From: Halomonas smyrnensis AAD6
GTDB taxonomy: Bacteria > Pseudomonadota > Gammaproteobacteria > Pseudomonadales > Halomonadaceae
DNA: 64,000 nucleotides
Direction of reading: 5' to 3'
Assembly: GCF_000265245.1 (NCBI RefSeq)
Contig: NZ_AJKS02000006.1
Coordinates: 181,389 to 245,388 of the forward strand
The position numbers and the translations under genes were made by a program. Of this stretch, positions 1-7,602 are shown piece after piece. The notes beneath the pieces were generated by a model. It had not been told where the DNA came from, made no database searches, and worked only from the letters and a program-made list of their open reading frames with translations. Position 1 is the stretch's first letter. Every line of letters starts with the position of its first letter.

Positions 1-436
1 AGCTGCCGGTGTTCTCCATGGACGCCCAGGGCTCCTTCGGTGCCTGGGGCTCGCCGGCCTGCAGCAGCTCCACGGAGATGCCGTCGGGGCTCTTCACGAA
101 GGCCATGTGACCGTCGCGGGGCGGACGGTTGATGGTCACGCCGTTGGCCTGGAGGTGCTCGCACAGTGCGTAGATATCGTCCACGCGATAGGCCAGGTGG
201 CCGAAGTTGCGGCCGCCGGTGTAGGTCTCCGGGTCCCAGTTCCAGGTCAGCTCGAGCTCCGGCGCCTGCAGCTCCGTGGAGCGCGACTCGTCCGCCGGGG
301 CGGCGAGGAACACCAGGGTGAAACGGCCCTTCTCGTTCTCCTTGCGGCGCACTTCCTGGAGCCCCAGCAGGTCACAGTAGAAGTGCAGCGAGGCGTCCAG
401 GTCGCTGACGCGGACCATGGTGTGCAGATATTGCAT
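1..436 (-). CDS. gloA: Lactoylglutathione lyase (glyoxalase I), 3' end cut by the window edge
   Basis: Glyoxalase I isomerises the hemithioacetal of methylglyoxal and glutathione to S-lactoylglutathione in the cytoplasm. The 145 visible residues start MQYLHTMVRVSDLDASLHFY and include the family stretches FYCDLLG, FTLVFLAAP, NFGHLAYRVDDIY and SPDGISVELL, which carry the metal-binding His and Glu positions of the vicinal-oxygen-chelate fold. The start at 436 follows a purine-rich GGGAGAGAG leader. The stop codon lies beyond base 1, but the length already fits the family (about 135-180 residues), so little is missing. It is divergent from the Tag-like gene at 537, and the 100 bp between them must hold both promoters. 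Confidence 0.93.
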   Translation of the reverse strand, partial: MQYLHTMVRVSDLDASLHFYCDLLGLQEVRRKENEKGRFTLVFLAAPADESRSTELQAPELELTWNWDPETYTGGRNFGHLAYRVDDIYALCEHLQANGVTINRPPRDGHMAFVKSPDGISVELLQAGEPQAPKEPWASMENTGS

Positions 437-536
437 GTCTCTCTCCCTGTTCACGGTTCGTTCGGGTTTCACAAGTCTGGGCAATGGGGGCATCCTGACG
501 CATTACCCCCGATTCCTTCAGTGACGAGCAGGTGTC

Positions 537-1079
537 ATGAGCCACTACTGTGACCTGGCCCCCGGCCATCCGTTTCACGGGCCCTATCACGACCACGAGT
601 ACGGGTTCCCCGTCGCCGATGACGACACGCTGTTCGAGCGTCTGGCCCTGGAGATCAACCAGGCGGGCCTGTCCTGGCTGACGGTGCTCAAGAAGCGCGA
701 CGCCTTCCAGGCGGCCTTCGAGGGCTTCGCCGTCGACCGCGTGGCCGCCTACGGCGAGGAAGAGCGTGCCCGACTGCTGGCCGACGCCGGCATCATCCGC
801 AATCGCCTCAAGGTCGATGCCGTGATCCACAACGCCGGCGTGATCCAGACGCTGCGCGCCGAGCACGGCAGCTTCCGGGGCTGGCTGGAGGCGCATCATC
901 CACGCCCCCACGCCGACTGGGTCCGGCTGTTCAAGCGCACCTTCCGCTTCACCGGCCCCGAGATCGTCGGCGAGTTCCTGATGAGCAGCGGCTACCTGCC
1001 CGGCGCCCATCGCGACGACTGCCCGGTCCAGGCCCGCGTCCTCGCCGCCGGCCCCGCCTGGGCCCGGGGCGATGCCTAG
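537..1079 (+). CDS. tag: DNA-3-methyladenine glycosylase I (Tag family)
   Basis: This 180-residue protein should excise 3-methyladenine from alkylated DNA as the first step of base-excision repair. It shows the Tag signatures: Cys5 and the YHDHEYG block with His18, the LEINQAGLSWLTVLKKR segment around residues 37-53 that forms the helix-hairpin-helix entry and base pocket, DAGIIRNRLK, and a C-terminal GAHRDDC, whose His and Cys complete the zinc site together with Cys5 and His18. Length matches E. coli Tag (187). The ATG at 537 follows AGCAGGTGTC, a modest ribosome site. The gene is followed 59 bp later by a membrane-protein gene on the same strand. Close paralogues within the family exist, so the substrate is inferred. 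Confidence 0.88.
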   Translation: MSHYCDLAPGHPFHGPYHDHEYGFPVADDDTLFERLALEINQAGLSWLTVLKKRDAFQAAFEGFAVDRVAAYGEEERARLLADAGIIRNRLKVDAVIHNAGVIQTLRAEHGSFRGWLEAHHPRPHADWVRLFKRTFRFTGPEIVGEFLMSSGYLPGAHRDDCPVQARVLAAGPAWARGDA

Positions 1080-1138
1080 CCCGGCGCGCCCCTCCACTCC
1101 ACCCCTGACACCACGACGACCCGAGGACTCTCCCGCCC

Positions 1139-2221
1139 ATGGACTCCCTGACACAGGCCGCGCTGGGCGCGGCGATCGGCGGCACCGTACTGGGCCGACG
1201 GCTGGGGCGCAAGGCGGTGCTGATCGGCGCCGCCCTGGGCACCCTGCCCGACCTGGACGTGGCCATCGACTACGGCGACGCGGTCGCCGACGTCACCCAG
1301 CATCGCGGCTTCAGCCACTCGCTGTTCGTGCTGGCCGGGCTCTCGGTCGTGCTCGCCGGGCTGTCGGCCCGCGTCGCCAGGGTGCGGGACATTTCCCCGG
1401 GCCGCTGGCTGGCCTTCTTCGGCCTGTGCCTGCTCACTCATCCGCTGCTGGATGCGCTGACCACCTACGGCACCCAGCTCTGGTGGCCGCTGGACGCGCG
1501 CCCGGCGGCCTACCCGCTGCTGTTCATCATCGATCCGCTGTACTCGCTGCCGCTGCTGGCCGGCGTGCTGATCGCGCTGTTCGGCGGCAGGGCCACCGCC
1601 ACCCGCTGGGGGCTGGCGCTGTCCTGCCTGTACATCGTGCTGTCGCTGGGCGCCCGCACCCTGGTCGAGCAGCGCGTCGAGCCGGTGCTCGCCGCGCAGG
1701 GCCTCGATGACGCCCCGCGACTGATCCAGCCCACGCCCTTCAACATCCTGCTGTGGCGCGTCAGCGTGGCCGAGGAGGATCGCTACCACGAGACCCTGGT
1801 GAGCGTCTTCGACGGCGACCGGCCGCCCCGGCTGGAGAGCTTCTCCCGCGGCGCCGAATGGGAGGCGATCGCCCTGGACGACGCCAGCGGGCGGCGCCTG
1901 GACTGGTTCGCCGGCCCCTTCCTGCGCTACGAGGTCGACGAGCGCCAGCATCCCGCCACCCTGGTGGCCACCGACCTGCGGCTGGGCTTCCCGGGCTTTC
2001 ATGTCTTCCACTTCGCCCTCGCCGAGCGCAGCGACGACGGCTGGCGGCCGCTCGACGCGACCTACCGCCTCGAGGCGCCACGCCAGGGCGAGGCACCGGG
2101 CCAGGATCGCAACACGGCGCTGAGGCGGCTGGGCACGCGAATCCTCTCCGCCGAGTCGCTGCTGTGCGTCGGTCAGTTCGTCGAGCCGCGCTGGCGGCTG
2201 TCGACATCCGCCAGCTGCTGA
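1139..2221 (+). CDS. YdjM/DUF457-type inner-membrane metal-dependent hydrolase family protein
   Basis: A 360-residue membrane protein. The N-terminus (MDSLTQAALGAAIGG), GTLPDLD, the HRGFSHS block and LTHPLLDALTTYGTQLWWP are the conserved motifs of the YdjM/DUF457 family; their Asp and His residues are thought to form a metal site near the membrane. About four hydrophobic helices lie in residues 1-190, followed by a roughly 170-residue soluble C-terminal domain that short family members such as E. coli YdjM lack. The annotated family name (LexA-regulated membrane-bound hydrolase) rests on weak biochemical evidence; the true substrate is unknown. The gene ends 22 bp before a strong hairpin that likely terminates both it and the convergent azoR. 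Confidence 0.8.
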   Translation: MDSLTQAALGAAIGGTVLGRRLGRKAVLIGAALGTLPDLDVAIDYGDAVADVTQHRGFSHSLFVLAGLSVVLAGLSARVARVRDISPGRWLAFFGLCLLTHPLLDALTTYGTQLWWPLDARPAAYPLLFIIDPLYSLPLLAGVLIALFGGRATATRWGLALSCLYIVLSLGARTLVEQRVEPVLAAQGLDDAPRLIQPTPFNILLWRVSVAEEDRYHETLVSVFDGDRPPRLESFSRGAEWEAIALDDASGRRLDWFAGPFLRYEVDERQHPATLVATDLRLGFPGFHVFHFALAERSDDGWRPLDATYRLEAPRQGEAPGQDRNTALRRLGTRILSAESLLCVGQFVEPRWRLSTSASC

Positions 2222-2242
2222 CCGGCCGCCCCGTAACGTTAA

Positions 2243-2266
2243 CAGGGCGACCCGAGGGTCGCCCTG
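2243..2266. terminator. Bidirectional terminator between the YdjM-like gene and azoR
   Basis: An 11-bp perfect inverted repeat (CAGGGCGACCC / GGGTCGCCCTG) with a two-base centre lies between two convergent genes. No clear T-run follows on the plus strand, so it may act as an mRNA-stabilising hairpin as much as an intrinsic terminator. Confidence 0.7.
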
Positions 2267-2307
2267 CTGCGTTCTACGATGATGCTTAAGTCGGCACCAG
2301 CGCCGGC

Positions 2308-2907
2308 TCAGAGGCGCTCGACCAGCCCGGCGATGGCCTGGCGGGCCTCGCTCATGGCCGCGTCGTGCTTGGCCTCGCCCATGTTCAGGCCCTCGGCGAA
2401 CACGGTGTCCACCTCGCCGATGCCCATCAGGCCCAGCATGTGGGTGAGGTGCGGGGTCTGGCTGTCGAGCTCGGAACCGGCATACTCGCCGCCGCGCGCC
2501 GCCAGCAGGATGGCCCGCTTGCCCTCGATCAGGCCCACCGGGCCGTTCTCGGTGTAGCGGAAGGTCACGCCGGCGCGCAGCACGCGATCGAACCAGGCCT
2601 TCATCTGGGTCGGCAGGCCGAGGTTGTAGAGCGGCACGCCGAGCACCACCACGTCATGGGCCAGCAGCTCCTCGATCAGGGCGTCGGAGCGGGCCGCCAG
2701 CTCGCGCTGTTCGGTGTCGCGTGCTTCCGGCGCCAACTGCCAGCTGGAAAGCTCGGCCAGCCCCAGGTGCGGCAGCTCGTCGGCCACCAGATCGCGGCGG
2801 GTGATCTCCACCCCGTCGCGCTCGCCGGCCAGGGCGCTGAAGTGATCGGCCAGGGCCTGGGAGTTGCCGCCGAGGATGGAAGAGGTCAGGACGAGGACGC
2901 GGGTCAT
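2308..2907 (-). CDS. azoR: FMN-dependent NADH:azoreductase / quinone reductase
   Basis: A 199-residue flavodoxin-fold enzyme that reduces quinones and azo compounds with NADH. The N-terminal beta-strand and phosphate loop (RVLVLTSSILGGNSQAL), the VPLYNLGLPTQMKAWFDRVLRAGVTF block around residues 95-120 and RAILLAARGG near residue 143 are AzoR hallmarks for FMN binding. Length matches E. coli AzoR (201). The start at 2907 is well supported by an AAGGAG ribosome site 7 bases upstream. Its own promoter should lie in the AT-rich 2910-3025 region, which contains the inverted repeat at 2940-2953. Confidence 0.93.
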   Translation of the reverse strand: MTRVLVLTSSILGGNSQALADHFSALAGERDGVEITRRDLVADELPHLGLAELSSWQLAPEARDTEQRELAARSDALIEELLAHDVVVLGVPLYNLGLPTQMKAWFDRVLRAGVTFRYTENGPVGLIEGKRAILLAARGGEYAGSELDSQTPHLTHMLGLMGIGEVDTVFAEGLNMGEAKHDAAMSEARQAIAGLVERL

Positions 2908-2939
2908 GGCGATCTCCTTGGAGCTTCGTGAGCGGAAGA

Positions 2940-2953
2940 ATAATCGCCATTAT
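2940..2953. promoter_or_regulatory. AT-rich inverted repeat upstream of azoR (candidate operator)
   Basis: ATAAT-CGCC-ATTAT is a perfect 5-bp inverted repeat with a 4-base centre, 33 bp upstream of the azoR start and next to TATATATT, which could be part of the promoter. azoR genes are often controlled by MarR- or HxlR-type regulators that bind such sites, but no such regulator is encoded nearby, so the assignment is speculative. Confidence 0.35.
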
Positions 2954-3026
2954 ATATTCGTTTTTGGCCACGATAAGCGGGAAAAACCGCAGCTATCGTT
3001 CGACCATATCGAATACTGAAGCGCCC

Positions 3027-3800
3027 CTAGGGCGCGATGCCCTGCCCGCAGCCCCGATAGGTATCGCCGTTGAGCGACAGGGTCACCCGGGCCGGCCAGG
3101 GCTGGCCGCTCATGTCGTCGAAGCAGGCCTTGGCCTCGATGCGCAGCGTGAAGGGCCGCGCCGCCTGGCCGCTGGCCAGGATCACCCGGCCGGCGCCGTT
3201 GTCGAGGGTGGTCACCCGATAGGGCAGCGTCAGCTCGCGCTCGCCGTAGTCCAGGGTCAGGTCGAGCCGCGGCACGTCGTTGGCCAGCTCCACGTGCCAG
3301 CCCGGCTCGTTGCCGCGGCCGTGGAACATCACGCCCGGATGGCCCTCGCGGGTCAGGGCATCGAGGGTGATGTCGCGCCGGCAGTCCAGCCGCCCCCGCT
3401 GACTCTCGACCAGCGCCTCATCGCCCTTCAGCCACACGCTCAGCCCGCCGTTCTGATAGCGGCTGCCGCTGGCCACCACGGACGGCGTGAGCCGGTTGGC
3501 CCCAAGGGCCGACCACAGCCGCAGCTCGTCCTCGCCTTCGGCGGTCACCAGGTCCTGGGCCGGCGTGCAGCGCCAGCCGACCAGCTCGTCGGCCTCGCCG
3601 GGAAACAGCGTCGAGGGCAGCAGCGGCGCCTTGGGCGCGGCGGCATCATCGGCGTCGGCGGCATCATCGGCCGCGGACACCGTGGGAGCGGGTTCGGGGG
3701 CCGGCTCGGTGGCCGGCGAGTTGACGTAGGTGATGCAGCCGGACAGGCCCAGCGACATCAGCAGCGGAAGGGCAACCCGGCAGGACGAGAGACGGGGCAT
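3027..3800 (-). CDS. Lipoprotein with MliC-like and COG3650-like domains
   Basis: This 257-residue precursor has a lipoprotein signal peptide with lipobox LSGC (Cys about residue 22), then a low-complexity Pro/Ala/Asp linker (about 23-60). The next segment (about 70-140: GWRCTPAQDL, YQNGGLSVWLKGDEALVE, RLDCRRD) matches the MliC fold, which in its studied members inhibits c-type lysozyme. The C-terminal part (about 155-257: GNEPGWHVEL, CFDDMSGQPWPARVTLSLNG, YRGCG) matches the COG3650 family of envelope proteins. It is probably anchored in the outer membrane. Whether it truly inhibits lysozyme is inferred. It is divergent from metR; the 175-bp gap contains both promoters. Confidence 0.8.
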   Translation of the reverse strand: MPRLSSCRVALPLLMSLGLSGCITYVNSPATEPAPEPAPTVSAADDAADADDAAAPKAPLLPSTLFPGEADELVGWRCTPAQDLVTAEGEDELRLWSALGANRLTPSVVASGSRYQNGGLSVWLKGDEALVESQRGRLDCRRDITLDALTREGHPGVMFHGRGNEPGWHVELANDVPRLDLTLDYGERELTLPYRVTTLDNGAGRVILASGQAARPFTLRIEAKACFDDMSGQPWPARVTLSLNGDTYRGCGQGIAP

Positions 3801-3957
3801 GGCAATGACTCCTTGTACGACGAAACTCCAGCGCTGCCAGCATACCAGCCACCGGCCGGGAGTGGCGCGACGCCGGGCGCGCGCCGTTCCCGGCGACGGA
3901 AACGGAATCCGGCTGGCCCGAACGACTGAATAAAACTAAACTTGCTCTTCATCATCA

Positions 3958-3970
3958 TGAAGTTAGCTCA
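3958..3970 (+). promoter_or_regulatory. Possible MetR site overlapping the metR leader
   Basis: TGAAGTTAGCTCA resembles the MetR consensus TGAA-N5-TTCA with one mismatch and ends 5 bases before the metR start. An overlapping inverted repeat, CTTCAT-CATC-ATGAAG (3947-3962), is also present. MetR is autoregulated in enterobacteria, so a self-binding site here is reasonable but untested. Confidence 0.35.
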
Positions 3971-3975
3971 GAAAC

Positions 3976-4890
3976 ATGCTCGAACTCCGCCATCTCCGCA
4001 CGCTCATCGCCCTGCGCGATGCCGGCTCCCTGGTCGAAGCCGCCGAGCGGGTGCACCTGACCCAGTCCGCCCTCTCCCACCAGATCAAGGACCTGGAGGA
4101 GCGGCTGGGCAACCCGCTGTTCCTGCGCAAGACCCGGCCGGTGGAGTTCACCCGCGCCGGGCTGCGGCTGCTGGCGCTGGCCGAGCAGGTGCTGCCCCAG
4201 GTGCGCATGGCGGAGCGCGACCTGGCGCGGCTGGCCGGCAACGAACAGGGCCGGCTGCACATGGCCATCGAGTGCCACAGCTGCTTCCAGTGGCTGATGC
4301 CCACCGTCGACCACTTCCGCGACCACTGGCCCGAGGTCGAGATCGACATTCCCGGCGGCCATCACTTCGATCCGCTGCCGGCCCTGGCCCGCGAGCAGCT
4401 CGATCTGGTGATCACCGCCGATCCCCAACCGCTGCCCGGCGTCCACTACGAGCCGCTGTTCCGCTACGAGGGGCTGCTGGCCGTGGCTCGCCAGCACCGC
4501 CTGGCCGGCAGGCCGTTCGCGGTGCCGGAGGACCTGGCCGACGAGACGCTGATCACCTATCCGGTGGAGCACACCATGCTGGACGTCTTCACCCAGTTCC
4601 TCGATCCGGCCGGCTGCCGGCCGCGCGAGGTGCGCACCGCCGAACTGACGATCATGATGATGCAGCTGGTGGCCAGCGGGCGGGGCGTCTGTGCGCTGCC
4701 CAACTGGGCGCTGACCGAGTATCTGGAGCGGGACTACGTCAAGGCCGTGCCGCTGGGCGAGCACGGGGTGTGGAGCACGCTGTTCGCGGCGATCCGCGAG
4801 GAGACACGCGACGCGCCCTGGATGGAGGATTTCCTGCGTACCGCGCGGGAAACGTCGTTCTCGGTGCTGACCGGCATCAAGCCGGCCTGA
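3976..4890 (+). CDS. metR: LysR-family activator of methionine biosynthesis MetR
   Basis: A 304-residue LysR-type regulator. The N-terminal winged helix-turn-helix (about 1-60, with HLTQSALSHQIKDLE) and the effector domain containing IECHSCFQWLMP (about 95-106), DLVITADPQPLPGVHY, ETLITYPVEHTMLDVFTQFL and VASGRGVCALPNWAL follow E. coli MetR closely; homocysteine is the usual co-activator and metE/metH/metA the usual targets. None of those targets lies in this window. The start at 3976 has only a weak ribosome site (AGCTCAGAAAC), consistent with low expression. It converges on the two-component kinase gene, only 10 bp away. Confidence 0.9.
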   Translation: MLELRHLRTLIALRDAGSLVEAAERVHLTQSALSHQIKDLEERLGNPLFLRKTRPVEFTRAGLRLLALAEQVLPQVRMAERDLARLAGNEQGRLHMAIECHSCFQWLMPTVDHFRDHWPEVEIDIPGGHHFDPLPALAREQLDLVITADPQPLPGVHYEPLFRYEGLLAVARQHRLAGRPFAVPEDLADETLITYPVEHTMLDVFTQFLDPAGCRPREVRTAELTIMMMQLVASGRGVCALPNWALTEYLERDYVKAVPLGEHGVWSTLFAAIREETRDAPWMEDFLRTARETSFSVLTGIKPA

Positions 4891-4900
4891 ACCGCGAACC

Positions 4901-6538
4901 TCAGCCGTCGCGAGCGGCGGCGCGCTGGGGCAGCAGCAGCGTGAAGCGCGCCCCGCCGAGCGTGGGGCTGGCGTCCACCATCACGCTGCCGCCGTGCCAG
5001 GCCATGACCTTCTGCACGATCGACAGCCCCAGGCCGTAGCCGCCCGAGTGGCGGGCGCGGCTGTCGTCGAGCCGCGCGAAGGGCTTGAAGATCTCGCTGC
5101 GCTTGGCCACCGGCACGCCGGGGCCGTCATCCTCGACGTCGATGCGCACCAGCCGCGGCTCGCCGTGGATGCGGATCGCCACCCGGCTGCGGGCGTGGCG
5201 GCAGGCGTTGGCCACCAGGTTCTGCAGCGCCCGCTGCAGATAGCGCGACTCCGCCGCCGCCTCCACCTCGTCCCCCGGCAGCAGGCCGAGGCTCAGATGG
5301 CCGTGCAGGGGGTGCAGCGCCTCGATGACGCGCTCGGCCATGGCCCGGCACTCCACCAGCGAGGTCTCCATGGGCACGCCGTTGGCCGTCTCGCTGCCCA
5401 GGCGCGCGTAGGTGAGGATCTCGTCGACCAGGTCGTCGAGCTCGGTGATGTCGGCGTCGATGCCCTGCAGGTGGCGCCGCACGCCCGGCTCGTCGGTCAT
5501 GTCCTCGACCATCTGCACGGCGAAGCGGATACGCGCCACCGGGGTGCGCAGCTCGTGGGACACCGCCCGGATCATGTCCTGCTGGCCGCGCAGCAGCGAC
5601 TGCACCTGGGCGGCCATGCCGTTCAGCGCCATTCCCAGCCGGCTCAGGAAGTCGTTGCCCTCGACCTTGACCCGGGTGTCCAGGCGCCCGGCGGCGATGC
5701 GCGTGGCGGCGAGCTCGAGCCGCGCCATCCGGGCCTCGACGCCGCGCACGATCAGATAGATGATCACCGCCAGCAGGCCCAGCAGCATCAGCAACAGCAG
5801 CAGCAGCAGCGAGGCCGGCAGCGGCTCGAAGGCATTGAGCGGGCCGACCTCGACCCACTGGGTGGCGCCCTGTTCGCCCGGCAGCTGGAGATAGAGCGAC
5901 ATCGCCCAGCGCTGGGGCAGCAGGCGCACCACCACCTCGGCATCGTTCAGCGTGACCAGCCGCGCCGGCGCCAGCCCCTCGGGCGGGGTGTCGGTGAGGC
6001 TCAGCTGGATCACGCCGCTGCGCAGCCGGTCGAGCCGCGTCGAGCGCCGCTCCGGCGGCACCGCCAGCAGCCACTGGCCAAGCTGACGGGCCAGGCCCAT
6101 CAGCTGATGCTCGCCCAGCGAGGCCAGCTCCATCCGCAACAGCAGCGGCTCGTCGTCCAGCCGGCGGTGCAGCAGCCAGCCCATGTCCTCGGTCTGGCGC
6201 ACCAGGGTCTGGCCGCTCTCGAGCCGCGCCCGCTCGAAGTAGCCGTGCGGCCCCTGGGTGATGTCATGCAGGGACAGCTCGATGCCGAGCCGCGCGCTCT
6301 GCTCGCGCAGCCAGGCATCACGCCGCTCGGGAGCGAGCGCCTCGAGCTGGGCACTGAACAGCGTCATCGGCGCCTCGGCGAGCTGCTCCTGGTAGTGCTG
6401 GCGGCGCACCTTGTCGACCACGGTGATGGCCAGCAGCGCCAGGGCGAAGCTCATCACCAGCGCCAGCGCCAGCAGCACGTAGACGCGCAGGAAGGTGCTG
6501 TCGGAGAGGGCACGGGGCAGCAGGCGGAAGGACGCCAT
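4901..6538 (-). CDS. RstB-like sensor histidine kinase
   Basis: A 545-residue inner-membrane kinase: first transmembrane helix about 17-42, a roughly 200-residue periplasmic domain, second helix about 248-268 (an unusual Leu-rich run), HAMP about 265-325, then the phosphoacceptor block IRAVSHELRTPVARIRF (His about 333), N-box NLVANACRHA, DVEDDGPGVP, and GYGLGLSIVQK. The HELRTPVARIRF type is characteristic of RstB rather than EnvZ or PhoQ. Its ATG overlaps the stop of the regulator gene by one base (TGATG), so the two are translationally coupled. The signal is unknown; in enterobacteria RstB is tied to acid and PhoPQ responses. Confidence 0.88.
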   Translation of the reverse strand: MASFRLLPRALSDSTFLRVYVLLALALVMSFALALLAITVVDKVRRQHYQEQLAEAPMTLFSAQLEALAPERRDAWLREQSARLGIELSLHDITQGPHGYFERARLESGQTLVRQTEDMGWLLHRRLDDEPLLLRMELASLGEHQLMGLARQLGQWLLAVPPERRSTRLDRLRSGVIQLSLTDTPPEGLAPARLVTLNDAEVVVRLLPQRWAMSLYLQLPGEQGATQWVEVGPLNAFEPLPASLLLLLLLMLLGLLAVIIYLIVRGVEARMARLELAATRIAAGRLDTRVKVEGNDFLSRLGMALNGMAAQVQSLLRGQQDMIRAVSHELRTPVARIRFAVQMVEDMTDEPGVRRHLQGIDADITELDDLVDEILTYARLGSETANGVPMETSLVECRAMAERVIEALHPLHGHLSLGLLPGDEVEAAAESRYLQRALQNLVANACRHARSRVAIRIHGEPRLVRIDVEDDGPGVPVAKRSEIFKPFARLDDSRARHSGGYGLGLSIVQKVMAWHGGSVMVDASPTLGGARFTLLLPQRAAARDG

Positions 6539-7251
6539 CAGCCGTCCTTGACGAACAGGTAGCCCTTGCTGCGCACGGTCTTGATCCGCTGCGGCTGGTT
6601 GGGATCGTCACCGATCTTGGGGCGAATCCGCGAGACGCGCACGTCGATGGAGCGATCCTGACCGTCGTACCTGATGCCGCGCAGCTGGGAGAAGATCTCC
6701 TCGCGGGTCAGCACCCGGCCGGCGTTGCTGGCCAGCAGCCACAGCAGGTCGAACTCGGCGCTGGTCAGGTCGACGCGCTCGCCGGCGAGGAAGGCCTCGC
6801 GGGTCGAGTTGTCGATCTCCAGCGGGCCGAAGGCCAGGCGGGGCTCCTCGCCGACCACGCCGCTCTCGCGGCGCCGCAGCAGCGCCCGCATGCGCGCCAA
6901 GAGCACCCGCGGCTGCACCGGCTTGGCCACGTAGTCGTCGGCGCCCATCTCCAGGCCCAGCACCTGATCCATGTCATCGGTGCGGGCGGTGAGCATCAGG
7001 ATCGGCCCGGGATACTCGGAGCGCACCCGGCGGCAGATCGAGAGGCCGTCCTCGCCGGGCAGCATCAGGTCGAGGACCACCAGGTCGGGCAGCAGGGCGA
7101 GGATCCGATCGACGCCGTTGGCCCCGTCGGGCTCGAGGGTCACGCGGAAGCCGTTGGCCTCCAGGTAATCGCGGGTCAACTCGGCCAGGCGCTCATCATC
7201 CTCGATGATCAGTACGTGATCCTGCTCGGAAGGGTCCAGGCTGTCGTCCAT
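6538..7251 (-). CDS. RstA-like OmpR-family response regulator
   Basis: A 237-residue regulator: receiver domain about 10-125 with the acidic pair in IIEDDERLAEL, phospho-acceptor Asp in DLVVLDLMLPGEDG and the conserved Lys in DDYVAKPVQPRVL, then an OmpR-type winged helix about 140-235 ending RIKTVRSKGYLFV. The reading frame is open further upstream to 7416, but family alignment favours ATG 7251 (MDDSLDPSEQ), with a GAGGAAG site at slightly long spacing. It is the first gene of a two-gene operon with its kinase and is divergent from nrdA, sharing the 351-bp region 7252-7602. Confidence 0.88.
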   Translation of the reverse strand: MDDSLDPSEQDHVLIIEDDERLAELTRDYLEANGFRVTLEPDGANGVDRILALLPDLVVLDLMLPGEDGLSICRRVRSEYPGPILMLTARTDDMDQVLGLEMGADDYVAKPVQPRVLLARMRALLRRRESGVVGEEPRLAFGPLEIDNSTREAFLAGERVDLTSAEFDLLWLLASNAGRVLTREEIFSQLRGIRYDGQDRSIDVRVSRIRPKIGDDPNQPQRIKTVRSKGYLFVKDG

Positions 7252-7438
7252 TTGTGCGTCATCTTCCTCAATGGGCGTGCGGGAAACGAGGGCGTCGGCG
7301 CCCGGCCGACCACCAATGGCTAAAGAATACCCGACAACGCTTCCCTTCGCTCGTCGATACTCGGCGTGAATCGGCGCCAGCCGCTCAACCATGCGGTCTG
7401 CCGCCGGGCCCCGCAATCACCCCCTGAAATACCACAGT

Positions 7439-7459
7439 TCATCCACAAAGTTATCCACT
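7439..7459 (+). promoter_or_regulatory. Pair of DnaA-box-like sites upstream of nrdA
   Basis: TCATCCACA (7439-7447) and TTATCCACT (7451-7459) each differ by one base from the DnaA box TTATCCACA, lie in the same orientation and are 12 bp apart. DnaA boxes upstream of nrdAB are known in E. coli, where DnaA links dNTP supply to replication. They are seen directly; their use is inferred. Confidence 0.6.
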
Positions 7460-7475
7460 TGATGATCGCGATAAA

Positions 7476-7522
7476 GCACACTATCTTGTGCCCGCTTGGG
7501 GCTGGCACACCATATACTGTGC
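7476..7522 (+). promoter_or_regulatory. Two tandem NrdR-type boxes
   Basis: GCACACTATCTTGTGC (7476-7491) and ACACCATATACTGTGC (7507-7522) both fit the 16-bp NrdR palindrome (ACAC-rich left arm, AT centre, TGTG-rich right arm). Their centres are 31 bp apart, about three helical turns, as expected for cooperative NrdR tetramer binding. NrdR represses ribonucleotide reductase genes when dATP is high. The nrdR gene itself is not in the window. Confidence 0.85.
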
Positions 7523-7602
7523 TCTTAGCAACCACTCCAGATTCTGTCAACCGTCGTACCACGGCGGCCTTCTTCAACCGACAAGGTAGGGACCCCGGCG
7601 CC

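Larger units (their letters stand above)
7252..7602. promoter_or_regulatory. Divergent control region between the RstA-like gene and nrdA
   Basis: This 351-bp region has no convincing gene. It is GC-rich on the left. From 7430 to 7540 it is strikingly AT-richer and holds two DnaA-like boxes (7439-7447, 7451-7459) and two NrdR-like boxes (7476-7491, 7507-7522). A TATACT hexamer at 7513-7518 inside the second NrdR box is the best candidate for the -10 element of nrdA; I could not place a good -35. An AAGGTAGG ribosome site (7583-7590) precedes the nrdA start. Confidence 0.75.

Noticed and set aside
7366..7602. Upstream extension of nrdA
   Set aside because: It would translate the NrdR and DnaA boxes; the family start is at 7603.
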